Of a stretch of DNA of 64,000 nt, positions 36,208-44,697 are shown piece after piece (the stretch's first letter is position 1; every line of letters begins with the position of its first letter). Position numbers and translations under genes: made by a program. This DNA is from Campylobacter sp. CN_NE2. Lineage in GTDB: Bacteria; Campylobacterota; Campylobacteria; Campylobacterales; Campylobacteraceae. Below the pieces are notes generated by a model that saw only the letters and a program-made list of their open reading frames with translations, searched no databases and was not told where the DNA came from. Location: NCBI RefSeq assembly GCF_027797465.1, contig NZ_CP115608.1, positions 1,472,822 to 1,536,821 of the forward strand, given 5' to 3'.

Positions 36208-36291
36208 ATGAGTTTAACAGGTAGTAGAGAAGCGAGAGCCAGGATTGAGTTAGATAAGGCAGCAAGGCTTCGTGCAAATTTAAAAATTTAG
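36208..36291 (+). CDS. Possible 27-residue charged microprotein
   Basis: ATG at 36208 is preceded by a full AAAGGAG at 36194-36200, and 27 codons run to TAG. The peptide (MSLTGSREARARIELDKAAR then LRANLKI) has 8 basic and 4 acidic residues and could form one amphipathic helix. No close relative is recognised, so support is the RBS and the clean frame only. Lies 50 bases after the membrane protein gene, possibly in the same transcript. Confidence 0.4.
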   Translation: MSLTGSREARARIELDKAARLRANLKI

Positions 36292-36396
36292 TCTAAATTT
36301 TTAGAAATTAAACGAATTTGCAAAAAATTTTACAAATATCGCAAAAGATATAAATCTGATAAGATTAAAATTTACTAATCGTATAAATTTACAAAA

Positions 36397-37371
36397 CTAA
36401 ATCTTAAATCCTAACGAAGCGACAAGCTTTATATCGCCTTTTATACTATCGCCGGTGGTGGTGAGAAAATCCCCTGTAATAGCCGAATTTACGCCGGAAT
36501 TTAGCGCCTTTTCGATACTTTTACCTAGCTTTACGCGTCCGCCCGCAAAACGCAGATAAACGCGTGGTAAAATAAAGCGATACACGGCGATAGAGCGTAA
36601 AATTTCTTCTTCGCTAAGCGGAGCGCAGTTTTGAAGCGGAGTGCCTGAAATCGGCATTAAAATGTTTATCGGCACGGAGCTTACGCCAAGTGTGCGCAAC
36701 TCAAACGCCATATCTATGCGGTCTTCCACGCTCTCGCCAAGCCCAAAAATCCCGCCGCTACACACATCAAGCCCGACAGCGTGGCAGTTTTTGATAGTTT
36801 GCACCCTATCGTCGTAAGTGTGCGTGGTGCAAATTCGCGGATAAAACCTGCGCGAAGTCTCTAAGTTGTGATGATAGGTTTTCACGCCACTATCTTTAAG
36901 CTTTTGCAAGGCTTCTTTTGTGGCAAGCCCAAACGAAGCGCAAAGGTGCAAATTCGTCTGCTCTCTTAGCGCACGATAAATTTGCTCGATTTTTGGCATA
37001 TCTTTGTCATTTTCGCTTATCCCGCGACCACTAGCAACGAGCGAAAAGCGATGAACTTTTGCCTTTTCGTTTTGCCCTGCCATTTGCAAAACGGGCGCAG
37101 CATCCAAAAGCGAGTAAGTTTCGCAACCTGTTTTAAAATGCGCAGACTGGGCGCAATATTTGCAATTTTCCGAGCATTTGCCAGAACGCGCATTTATAAT
37201 CGAGCAAAAATTAAACTCATCGCCACAGCAAATTTGCCTAATCTCATTTGCCGCGTCCAAAAGTGCGTCCAAATCGCTAGTTTTAGCTAAATTTAACGCT
37301 TCGTTTTTGCTTAAACACTCACCGGCGATAGCCTTGTTTTTCATCTCGTTTATAAAATTTAAATCGCTCAT
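36397..37371 (-). CDS. bioB: Biotin synthase
   Basis: 324 residues. Radical SAM motif C-x3-C-x2-C in GKCSENCKYCAQSAHF near residue 65, followed by GLGESVEDRIDMAFEL and RFAGGRVKLGKS (the second Fe-S cluster arginine region). Converts dethiobiotin to biotin, the cofactor used by acetyl-CoA carboxylase (accA in this window). No other bio genes are adjacent. Confidence 0.95.
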   Translation of the reverse strand: MSDLNFINEMKNKAIAGECLSKNEALNLAKTSDLDALLDAANEIRQICCGDEFNFCSIINARSGKCSENCKYCAQSAHFKTGCETYSLLDAAPVLQMAGQNEKAKVHRFSLVASGRGISENDKDMPKIEQIYRALREQTNLHLCASFGLATKEALQKLKDSGVKTYHHNLETSRRFYPRICTTHTYDDRVQTIKNCHAVGLDVCSGGIFGLGESVEDRIDMAFELRTLGVSSVPINILMPISGTPLQNCAPLSEEEILRSIAVYRFILPRVYLRFAGGRVKLGKSIEKALNSGVNSAITGDFLTTTGDSIKGDIKLVASLGFKI

Positions 37372-37437
37372 AAATATCCTAAATTATTAAATTTCGTCCG
37401 ATTTTGCCAAATTTAAAATTCGCAAAAAAATAGTGAT

Positions 37438-38190
37438 TTATTTTCTTGATTTTTTCTCATCAATCCCGCTAATGCCGTGTCTGCGATTAAGTTCGCTTAG
37501 CAAATTTTCAGGGTGAATTCCGTGATCTGCAAGGGCAACTAGCATGTGAAATAAAATGTCAGCCCCTTCATAAACGGCGTCAAATTTCGGCTCGTCTTTT
37601 TTATGTTCGCCGAAACTTTCAATGCCGAATTTAGCGTATTTTTCGGCTTTGCTTAAATCTTTACACGCTAATGCGAACTCGCACGCTTCTTCGGCGATTT
37701 TTTTAAGATAAGCATTTTCGCCTTTGGCATACAGACTTGCTACATAGGATTTTTCGGTATTTGCACTAAATTTTCGCTCTAAACAAGTGTGATAAATTTC
37801 ATCTAAAATGTCATATTTCGGCTTTGAAACTATTTCATTTTGTGCTAAATTTGCCGAATTTTCGCCGTTTTCAAGCGAAATTTCATTAAAAAAGCACGAT
37901 TTTTTGCCGGTATGACACGCGTTGCGGGTTTGCTCCACTTTTAACAAAAGCGTATCAAAATCGCAGTCCAGCGTGGCAGATTTGATTTTTTGGACATTTC
38001 CGCTTTCTTCGCCTTTTTTCCAAATGCGATTTTTTGTGCGTGAAAAATAGTGTGCAAAACCGCTTTTTAGGCTTAAATTTAGCGCTTCTTCGTTCATATA
38101 TGCCATCATCAAAACTTCGCCGTTAGCGTCATTTTGCACCACCACAGGAAGCAAACCACCGACCTTTTGCCAATCAATCTTTAAATTCAT
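37438..38190 (-). CDS. hisI: Bifunctional phosphoribosyl-AMP cyclohydrolase / phosphoribosyl-ATP pyrophosphatase
   Basis: 250 residues, fused HisI and HisE. The N-terminal HisI domain has zinc ligand cysteines in TLDCDFDTLLLK and VEQTRNACHTGKKSCFF; the C-terminal HisE domain has LKKIAEEACEFALACK and EGADILFHMLVALADHGI. A linker of about 30 residues separates them. Catalyses steps 2 and 3 of histidine synthesis. Stands alone, with no other his genes near. Confidence 0.95.
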   Translation of the reverse strand: MNLKIDWQKVGGLLPVVVQNDANGEVLMMAYMNEEALNLSLKSGFAHYFSRTKNRIWKKGEESGNVQKIKSATLDCDFDTLLLKVEQTRNACHTGKKSCFFNEISLENGENSANLAQNEIVSKPKYDILDEIYHTCLERKFSANTEKSYVASLYAKGENAYLKKIAEEACEFALACKDLSKAEKYAKFGIESFGEHKKDEPKFDAVYEGADILFHMLVALADHGIHPENLLSELNRRHGISGIDEKKSRK

Positions 38191-38218
38191 TTTTTTGTGC
38201 CTTTAAATTTTTTCGGTA

Positions 38219-38224
38219 ATTATA
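38219..38224 (-). promoter_or_regulatory. Predicted hisI -10 element
   Basis: On the minus strand TTTTAGTATAATTACC, with TATAAT 28 bases before the hisI ATG. Confidence 0.6.
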
Positions 38225-38348
38225 CTAAAATTTGGAAAAAATCGGCAAAGCAAAACACAAATAAAAGCAAATTTGATAAATTTATGCCGACGATTTTGCA
38301 AATTTATTTAATTTGCAAAAGATATTCAAGACAGAGTAGGTATAGTAT

Positions 38349-38423
38349 TCGTTAAAAATTTGCCTGTTCTAGCGAAGCTACCTGCGTCGGTAGTGAGCGA
38401 CGAAATAGGCAAATTTTTAACGA
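38349..38423. repeat. Long inverted repeat upstream of hisI and downstream of uvrA
   Basis: Perfect 17-bp arms TCGTTAAAAATTTGCCT (38349-38365) and AGGCAAATTTTTAACGA (38407-38423) flank 41 bases that contain CTACC-TGCGTC-GGTAG. Located 25 bases after the uvrA stop on the minus strand, so it could also end uvrA transcription, although no T-tract follows. Confidence 0.65.
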
Positions 38424-38447
38424 TTAATCTATGTGATATGGGGAATT

Positions 38448-41258
38448 TTAAATCTCTTTCGCTAAAAATTCACCCGTATAAGAGCCCGTTTTTTTGTAAG
38501 CTTTCGCTAACTGCTTTGGCGTTCCTTGTGCTATGATTTTTCCGCCGCCGTCCCCGCCTTCTGGTCCCATATCAATGAGATAATCGCAATTTTTGATAAT
38601 ATCCATATTATGCTCGATTACAAAAACCGAATTCCCCAAATCCACCAAATGATGAAGCACTCGAACAAGCCTATCGACATCGGCAAAATGAAGCCCGGTG
38701 GTCGGCTCATCTAAGATATAAAGCGTATTGCCCGTATCCGTGCGACTTAGCTCTTTTGCTAGTTTTACCCTTTGGGCTTCGCCGCCACTTAGCGTAGTGG
38801 CAGGTTGCCCCAGAGCCACATAGCCAAGCCCCACATCTTGGAGCGTTTTAAGTTTTGTTTGAATTTTTGGCACGGCTTTGAAAAATTCCAAAGCTTCATC
38901 GATACTCATAGCCAAAACTTCGGCGATATTTTTGTTTTTGTATAAAATTTCAAGTGTTTGAGCGTTGTAACGAGTGCCACTACAAACATCGCAAATCACG
39001 CTAATATCAGGCAAAAAGTGCATTTCGATTTTTATTTCGCCCTCTCCTGCGCATTTTTCGCAACGCCCACCTTTGACATTGAAGCTAAAACGCCCGATTT
39101 TATACCCACGCAAGGCAGCTTCTTTTGTAGCGGCAAAAAGGGCGCGAATTTCGTCCATGACACCTGTGTAAGTAGCAGGATTTGAACGCGGAGTGCGACC
39201 GATTGGGGTTTGATCAAGATAAATAACTTTGTCTAAATTTTCTAAGCCTGAAATTTTTGCATCTTTTACGATTTTAACCTTTTTGGCGTGATTTAGCTGT
39301 TCTAATGCCCTTGGTAAAATGGTTTGAAGCACGAGTGAGCTTTTTCCGCTACCGCTTACGCCTGTAATGCCTACCAAATTTCGCAAAGGAAATTTCGCAT
39401 TTAAGCCTTTTATATTATTGATATTCACATTTTTTATGCCTAGCCATAGCTCTTGCGCTCTATTTTTTTGATAATTTATCTCTTTTTTATGCGTTAGATA
39501 AAGGGCAGTTTGTGTGTCGCTTTTTAGCAGTTTTTCCACACTTCCTGCAAATACGACATTTCCGCCATATTTACCGGCTCCCGGACCAATATCAACCACA
39601 AAATCGGCTTCTTCAATGGTTTTTTTATCGTGTTCGACGACGATAACAGAATTTCCTTTTTGTTGCAAATTTCGCAAAGTTTTAATGAGTTTTATCGTAT
39701 CTCGCTCATGTAGCCCGATACTTGGCTCATCTAAAACATACATTACGCCGCTTAGCCCACTTCCGATTTGACTAGCTATGCGAATGCGTTGCGCTTCGCC
39801 ACCGCTAATCGTCCTAGCGTCGCGACCAAGTGTTAGATAGCCAAGTCCGACATCTTTTAAAAAGAAAAGTCGTTCGTTGATTTCTTTTAAAATCGGCATC
39901 GCAATTTGACTTTGTTGTTCGCTAAATTTGCTAAAATTGCTTTCGTTTGAAAAAAATTCCACGCACTCATCAATGCTTAGACTTATGACTTCTCCAAGCG
40001 TTAAATTCGCTACTTTCACGGCTAAACTCTCAGGTTTTAGGCGTTTGCCACCACAATCCGAGCAAATTTTTTCGCTCATATATTCGTCCAAATCATTTTC
40101 ATTTTTTAGCAAATCATAGGCGTATTTTATCGCGCCTTCAAATTTACGCATTAGTTTGTGGTGTTTCCAGTAAAACGGCACTTCCTTGACATTTCCATAT
40201 AAAATGAGCTTTTTTTCGTCTTCGCTAAGTTCGACGTAAGGGACTTTCACGCTAATGCCGTTTGCTTCGCAAAAACCAAGCAAAAATTTATAATAATAAC
40301 TCTTGTTAAAGCCATACATTAGTTTAACTGCGCCGTCTTCAATGCTGATATTTTCGTTGATGATTTTGTTTAAATCAAGGCTAAAACGAATTCCAAGCCC
40401 GTCGCAACTCTCGCACGCCCCTTTTGGCGAGTTAAAGCTAAATGCGAGTGGTTCAAGTGGCGTAAATGAAATTTTACAATCAAAACACGCCATGTGTTCG
40501 CTATAATGTATAAAATTTCGTTCTAAGCCCATCTCGTCAGCGTTTGCGATGTCGATTTCAACTTCGCCGTAGCTAAGTTTTAAAGATTTTTCTATATCAC
40601 TTGCGATACGCACCGAATTTTCGCTATTTACGGCGGTGCGGTCGATGACGACTTTTATCGTGTGTTTTTTGGTTTTTGATAGCTCGATGTCTTCATCTAG
40701 GCGAACCATAACGCCGTCTATGATAGCTCTGACAAAGCCTTGATTTCGCAAATTTTCAATCATATCGGCAAATGTGCCTTTTTTTTCACGCACCAAAGGT
40801 GATAAAATGGAGATTTTCGTGCCATTAGGAAGCTTCATAACTTCTGCGATAATATCGCTTGAACTCATTTTTGAAATCGGTTTTCCACACTGATGACAAT
40901 GCTGAACGCCAACCCTAGCGTATAAAAGTCGCAAATAATCATAAATTTCAGTTATCGTCCCCACGGTAGATCGTGGGTTTTTGGAAGTGGTTTTTTGATC
41001 TATCGCAATAGCAGGTGTTAGCCCGTCGATTTTATCGATGTCAGGCTTTCCAACGCGATCTAAAAACTGCCTAGCGTAGCTTGAAAGGCTCTCTACATAG
41101 CGTCTTTGACCCTCGGCATAAAGCGTATCAAACGCCAAAGTGCTTTTGCCAGAACCAGAAAGCCCCGTAAAAACTACAAGTTTATTTTTTGGAATCTCTA
41201 AATTTATATTTTGCAGATTATGCTCTCTTGCGCCCGTTATTTTGATTGTATCGTTCAT
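38448..41258 (-). CDS. uvrA: Excinuclease ABC subunit A
   Basis: 936 residues, full length. Two ABC ATPase halves: Walker A GLSGSGKSTLAF near residue 31 and GVSGSGKSSLVL near 630; signature ISGGEAQRIRIA and LSGGEAQRVKLA; zinc-finger cysteines CFDCKISFTPLEP and CEKCAGEGEI / CDVCSGTRYN. Damage sensor of nucleotide excision repair. Monocistronic by appearance. Confidence 0.98.
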   Translation of the reverse strand: MNDTIKITGAREHNLQNINLEIPKNKLVVFTGLSGSGKSTLAFDTLYAEGQRRYVESLSSYARQFLDRVGKPDIDKIDGLTPAIAIDQKTTSKNPRSTVGTITEIYDYLRLLYARVGVQHCHQCGKPISKMSSSDIIAEVMKLPNGTKISILSPLVREKKGTFADMIENLRNQGFVRAIIDGVMVRLDEDIELSKTKKHTIKVVIDRTAVNSENSVRIASDIEKSLKLSYGEVEIDIANADEMGLERNFIHYSEHMACFDCKISFTPLEPLAFSFNSPKGACESCDGLGIRFSLDLNKIINENISIEDGAVKLMYGFNKSYYYKFLLGFCEANGISVKVPYVELSEDEKKLILYGNVKEVPFYWKHHKLMRKFEGAIKYAYDLLKNENDLDEYMSEKICSDCGGKRLKPESLAVKVANLTLGEVISLSIDECVEFFSNESNFSKFSEQQSQIAMPILKEINERLFFLKDVGLGYLTLGRDARTISGGEAQRIRIASQIGSGLSGVMYVLDEPSIGLHERDTIKLIKTLRNLQQKGNSVIVVEHDKKTIEEADFVVDIGPGAGKYGGNVVFAGSVEKLLKSDTQTALYLTHKKEINYQKNRAQELWLGIKNVNINNIKGLNAKFPLRNLVGITGVSGSGKSSLVLQTILPRALEQLNHAKKVKIVKDAKISGLENLDKVIYLDQTPIGRTPRSNPATYTGVMDEIRALFAATKEAALRGYKIGRFSFNVKGGRCEKCAGEGEIKIEMHFLPDISVICDVCSGTRYNAQTLEILYKNKNIAEVLAMSIDEALEFFKAVPKIQTKLKTLQDVGLGYVALGQPATTLSGGEAQRVKLAKELSRTDTGNTLYILDEPTTGLHFADVDRLVRVLHHLVDLGNSVFVIEHNMDIIKNCDYLIDMGPEGGDGGGKIIAQGTPKQLAKAYKKTGSYTGEFLAKEI

Positions 41259-41290
41259 TTTTTTTGCCTTAAAAATTTAATTAACCTTTC

Positions 41291-41314
41291 ATTATAGCTG
41301 AAATTTGTTAAAAT
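41291..41314. promoter_or_regulatory. Divergent promoters of uvrA and the nucleosidase-like operon
   Basis: On the minus strand TATAAT (plus coordinates 41291-41296) lies 33 bases before uvrA. On the plus strand TAAAAT at 41309-41314 lies 27 bases before the ATG at 41341. The two -10 boxes are only 12 bases apart, so the promoters face away from one shared core. Confidence 0.55.
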
Positions 41315-41340
41315 AGACAAAAAAATTTATAAGGATTTTT

Positions 41341-41838
41341 ATGATTTTGATTCATACGGCACTTTTATGCGAAGCAATGCCGATAATAGAGCGATTTAAG
41401 CTAAAACTAGATAAAAGCGAAAAATTTAAAATTTACAAAAACGAGCAAATTTGGCTCTGTGTTTTGGGTGTGGGAGCAAAAAATACGGCAAATTTAGCTG
41501 AAATTTTATGCGTAAATTCTTTTAACAAAGTTATAAATTTAGGAATTTGTGGTTGTAGTGATAAAAGTGTTAAAATCGGCGAAATTTTTTGCATAAATGA
41601 AAAAATCGAAGGCTTTAAAACGGCAAATTTAGAGTGCGTCTCTTCGCCACAAACAGCGATAAAAGCTAAGCTTTGCGATATGGAAAGCGATGAATTTAGG
41701 CGAATTTGCACCGAATTTAATGTGCCATTTTTAATAGTAAAAATCGTAAGCGATCATCTAAACACTGAGAGAATTTCAAAGAATTTTGTGTATAATCTTG
41801 TCAAAAATCAAATCAAAAATATAGAAAGAATTTTATGA
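41341..41838 (+). CDS. Short phosphorylase-superfamily (MTA/SAH nucleosidase-like) protein
   Basis: 165 residues. Begins ILIHTALLCEAMPI and contains VINLGICGCSDKSVKIGEIF and LCDMESDEF, which mirror the nucleosidase pattern of a Gly-rich sugar/purine loop and the DMEG box, with VKIVSDHLN matching the VSD catalytic region. It is about 65 residues shorter than Pfs/MTAN (about 230), and the GSAG loop reads GICG. Could be a reduced futalosine or MTA nucleosidase, or an inactive relative. Four-base overlap with the downstream radical SAM gene implies a joint role. Confidence 0.65.
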   Translation: MILIHTALLCEAMPIIERFKLKLDKSEKFKIYKNEQIWLCVLGVGAKNTANLAEILCVNSFNKVINLGICGCSDKSVKIGEIFCINEKIEGFKTANLECVSSPQTAIKAKLCDMESDEFRRICTEFNVPFLIVKIVSDHLNTERISKNFVYNLVKNQIKNIERIL

Positions 41839-43061
41839 ATTTAGACAGCAAAACGGCAGATTTTTTGACAAATTTATTTGAAAAATATCATTTTTCGTTT
41901 CAAGAAAAAAAGCAAATCAGCGAATTTGCAATCGATTTTGAAGCGTGGTGCGAAAAGCCAATTTATGAGTATTTTGATGAAAATTTTGTGCCGAATTTTT
42001 GCAAATTTGATGAGCATTCTCATGCAAAAGAGATTTTTGTAAATTTGCGAAAAATTTGGCAAGATTTAAAGCAAACTAAGCATAGTTATGCAAATTTCAC
42101 TCCAAATTTAACGCCAAAACAAAATGAAATTTCGCTTTTTAGTAGCGATAAAATCGCACTTGGGCGTTGTCCTGTGGCTAGTGTTAATACAAGGTGTTGC
42201 AACCTTTTAACGCTTGATGCCGTGCAGTCATGCGGATTTGATTGCTCATATTGTTCTATTCAATCTTTTTACAACGGTGGTAAAATCGGCTTTAATACCG
42301 AATTTGCTAAAAATTTAAAGAATTTAAAGCTCAATCCAAACCAAATCTATCATATCGGCACAGGTCAAAGCTCGGACTCGCTTATGTGGGGCGATAAATT
42401 CGGCATTTTATCGGCTCTTTGTGAATTTGCGAAAAACAATCCAAATGTGATTTTAGAGCTTAAAAGCAAATCTGATAATATTAAATTTTTGCTAGAAAAC
42501 GAAATTCCAAAGAATTTAATCGCAACTTTTTCGCTAAATACACCTACAATAGTGGAAAATGAAGAGCATTTTAGTGCAAATTTAAACGCGAGATTAAAAG
42601 CGGCAAAGGCTTTGAGCGATAAAGGAATTTTGGTTGGTTTTCACTTTCACCCGATGGTTTGGTATGAAAATTATCAAAGCGAATACGCTGACATTTTCGC
42701 GCATTTACAAAGCGAATTTGACCCGCAAAATATCGCTTGTGTGAGCTTTGGCACGCTTACATTTATAAAAAGCGTTATCAAAAAATTGCGTGAGAGAAAA
42801 CGAAAATCAAAAATTTTGCAAATGCCTTTGTGCGAAATCAACGGCAAATTTTCGTATCCACACGAAATCAAAAAAGAGATGTTTAAATTCGCCTATGAAA
42901 GTTTTACAAAGTGGCATGGCAAGGTATTTTTTTATATGTGTATGGAAGAAAAATTGCTTTGGAGCGAGTGTTTTGGCTATGAGTTTGGCTCAAATGACGA
43001 GATGGAAAGGGCGATGAAAAAGGCATATTTTGAAAAAATCGCCTTAAAGGGGGCAAGATGA
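41835..43061 (+). CDS. Spore photoproduct lyase-like radical SAM protein
   Basis: 408 residues. Radical SAM motif C-x3-C-x2-C in SCGFDCSYCSIQSFYNGG near residue 137, with upstream RCPVASVNTRCC and downstream YHIGTGQSSDSLMW, SLNTPTIVENEEHF and VGFHFHPMVWY, the pattern of SplB-family proteins. True spore photoproduct lyase is for spores, which this organism does not make, so the substrate is unknown. Start overlaps the nucleosidase-like gene and end overlaps the SDR gene by 4 bases each. Confidence 0.75.
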   Translation: MNLDSKTADFLTNLFEKYHFSFQEKKQISEFAIDFEAWCEKPIYEYFDENFVPNFCKFDEHSHAKEIFVNLRKIWQDLKQTKHSYANFTPNLTPKQNEISLFSSDKIALGRCPVASVNTRCCNLLTLDAVQSCGFDCSYCSIQSFYNGGKIGFNTEFAKNLKNLKLNPNQIYHIGTGQSSDSLMWGDKFGILSALCEFAKNNPNVILELKSKSDNIKFLLENEIPKNLIATFSLNTPTIVENEEHFSANLNARLKAAKALSDKGILVGFHFHPMVWYENYQSEYADIFAHLQSEFDPQNIACVSFGTLTFIKSVIKKLRERKRKSKILQMPLCEINGKFSYPHEIKKEMFKFAYESFTKWHGKVFFYMCMEEKLLWSECFGYEFGSNDEMERAMKKAYFEKIALKGAR

Positions 43062-43693
43062 AAGCTTTGGTAACGGGCGTTGGTGGCGGTATCGGCGGGG
43101 AGTGCGCGAAAATTTTAAAAGCAAACGGCTATGAAATTTTGACACTAAAAAGCCGTTTTGAAAATTTAAATGAGCTTGAAAAAGAAGTTAGCGAACTCTC
43201 GCAAAAGCACGAAATTTCGGCACTTTTGCTCTGTGCGGGTGTTGGCAAATTTGACCCGCTTGAATGCCAAAAAGCAGGCGAAATCGCAAATTTAATCAAT
43301 ATAAATTTAAGCGCAAATTTAATCATAACTTCGCTTTTGCTTAAAAATTTAAAACGCAACCACGCCCATATCATCGGCATTTCATCGATTGAAGCTTTGC
43401 GTTTTAGTAAATTTTCTTGTGCGTATAGTGCTTCTAAGGCAGGGCTAAGGGCTTTTTTGCTCTCGCTTTTTGAAGAAAATCGCAAAGAAATCAAGGTTAC
43501 ATGTATAAACCCTGACATCGTCAAAACGCCGTTTTACGATGATTTGCGTTTTGAGCCAAGCGACGATGAGAGCTCATATATCGACGCGGAAGAGATAGCA
43601 AATTTGGTTTTGGAAATTTTACGCACAAAGTCGGTGGTTGCAGATATAACGATACGACCGAAAATTTTAAAACTAAATAAAAAATCTTTTTGA
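43058..43693 (+). CDS. Short-chain dehydrogenase/reductase
   Basis: 211 residues. NAD(P)-binding motif TGVGGGIGGECA at the N-terminus, LLLCAGVGKF in place of NNAG, ISSIEA with catalytic Ser, and YSASKAGLRAF with catalytic Tyr and Lys. Third gene of the operon with the nucleosidase-like and SPL-like genes. Substrate unknown. Confidence 0.82.
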   Translation: MKALVTGVGGGIGGECAKILKANGYEILTLKSRFENLNELEKEVSELSQKHEISALLLCAGVGKFDPLECQKAGEIANLININLSANLIITSLLLKNLKRNHAHIIGISSIEALRFSKFSCAYSASKAGLRAFLLSLFEENRKEIKVTCINPDIVKTPFYDDLRFEPSDDESSYIDAEEIANLVLEILRTKSVVADITIRPKILKLNKKSF

Positions 43694-43710
43694 ATTTATT
43701 AAGTTGAACC

Positions 43711-43795
43711 GAGCCTAGCTTTTTCGTCATGCAAACTCGGGCAGACGAATTTAGTCTAGCTCTTCGTTTGCCTGACGAAAAATCGTCGGCATTTG
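43711..43795 (+). repeat. Dispersed palindromic element, copy A
   Basis: 85 bases bounded by GAGCCTAGCTTTT and CGTCGGCATTTG, the same two ends as the element at 58876-58978 in the opposite orientation. Here 17-bp arms TTTTTCGTCATGCAAAC (43720-43736) and GTTTGCCTGACGAAAAA (43766-43782) pair with one mismatch. The interiors of the two copies differ. Confidence 0.7.
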
Positions 43796-43810
43796 TAATT
43801 TAAGTTGCTA

Positions 43811-43899
43811 TATAATGTCATTGCGAGAAATGCAAAGCATTAGGCGTTTTTGAATTTGTAAGTTTGCATTTAATTACGGCTTTGTGCCGAAAATGAAAG
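43811..43899 (+). repeat. Partial copy of the GTCATTGCGAG element, with a possible promoter
   Basis: GTCATTGCGAGAAA at 43817-43830 repeats the left end of the 35095 element; the rest is degraded. TATAAT at 43811-43816 directly precedes it and could be the -10 of the downstream gene at 43907. The opposite arm is missing. Confidence 0.5.
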
Positions 43900-43906
43900 G
43901 ATAGAA

Positions 43907-44575
43907 ATGAAATTTAAAAATCCGATTGTTTATGTGGATAGATTTTATGATTTAATCAAATTTGCTTTTGATAGAAAATATAATATTTCGGGGTTTATGC
44001 TTTTATTATTACCATTTGTTATTTTTATACTATTTTCGGTTATTTATTTGAATTCGCCAACGGAAAAAGATGTTAAAAATCCACAAATTTTTCAAGGAGT
44101 TATTGAAGAATTTAAAGAATTTGATAGTTATAGGGGCGGTAGTGGTTGTAGGATAAAAATCAATGATTTTTCTTGGCAAGTATTAAACAGCACTGGGGTC
44201 GGACCTGATGCGGCTTATGAAAAATTTATATCATCATTATACGGATATAAATCGCAAATTTACTATGATGATTATAAAGAATTTGGTCAGCTATTTTGCA
44301 AACAACTTAAACAAGAATTTGTAACTAAGAAATGTATAATATTAAAATTAGTCAAATATAAAATACTATCAGAATACTCCTACTGCGACGGCAAACAACT
44401 ATTAAAACGAGATGATAAATTTTGGGATTTTCTGTATTTTAGGAGAAATTTAAAGATATTATTTGGTTTTATATTGCTTTTTATATTTATTTTAATATGT
44501 CATAAAATAAACAAAGAACAGAAAAATTTTAATAAAAACATTAAAATTCGAAAGGATAAAAAATGGGAAAATTAA
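43907..44575 (+). CDS. Membrane protein of unknown function, two spans
   Basis: 222 residues. Membrane helices at about 30-50 and 183-203 flank a domain of about 130 residues with four cysteines (SGCRIKIND, LFCKQLK, KKCIILK, SYCDGKQ), probably in the periplasm. RBS GAAAGGAT upstream. Family not recognised. A cluster of repeats surrounds it (43711, 43811, 44590, 44652), as is typical of variable chromosomal loci. Confidence 0.6.
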   Translation: MKFKNPIVYVDRFYDLIKFAFDRKYNISGFMLLLLPFVIFILFSVIYLNSPTEKDVKNPQIFQGVIEEFKEFDSYRGGSGCRIKINDFSWQVLNSTGVGPDAAYEKFISSLYGYKSQIYYDDYKEFGQLFCKQLKQEFVTKKCIILKLVKYKILSEYSYCDGKQLLKRDDKFWDFLYFRRNLKILFGFILLFIFILICHKINKEQKNFNKNIKIRKDKKWEN

Positions 44576-44589
44576 TTGGAAAATTAAAT

Positions 44590-44619
44590 AGTATCGTAGG
44601 GTGGGCATCCTTGCCCACC
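44590..44619 (+). repeat. 30-bp hairpin repeat, copy 1
   Basis: A 30-base sequence identical to 63831-63860 and in the same orientation. Stem GGTGGGCA (44600-44607) / TGCCCACC (44612-44619) with loop TCCT. An ATG at 44563, with GAAAGGAT upstream, opens a 22-codon frame running through this repeat to 44631 (MGKLIGKLNSIVGWASLPT plus three residues), but the frame depends on the repeat and is not listed as a gene. Confidence 0.85.
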
Positions 44620-44652
44620 GAAAATTTTTAATAAAACTACAAAAAATCCAAA

Positions 44653-44697
44653 GTGCGTTAATTTAAATTTTATGTTAAAAAACTTAAATTAATGCAC
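44653..44697 (-). terminator. Terminator hairpin of microprotein gene copy 2
   Basis: A 14-bp stem GTGCGTTAATTTAA (44653-44666) / TTAAATTAATGCAC (44684-44697) with one G-U pair, so the fold is kept although the sequence changed from copy 1. Confidence 0.6.

Noticed and set aside
34873..36396. Genomic island or prophage beside the tRNA cluster
   Set aside because: No integrase, transposase or tRNA-end direct repeat was found; only one orphan gene and one microprotein candidate are present.
44563..44631. 22-codon peptide gene through the 30-bp repeat
   Set aside because: Half the peptide comes from a dispersed repeat. The RBS is good, but no homologue can be shown, so it is kept as a finding and not as a gene.
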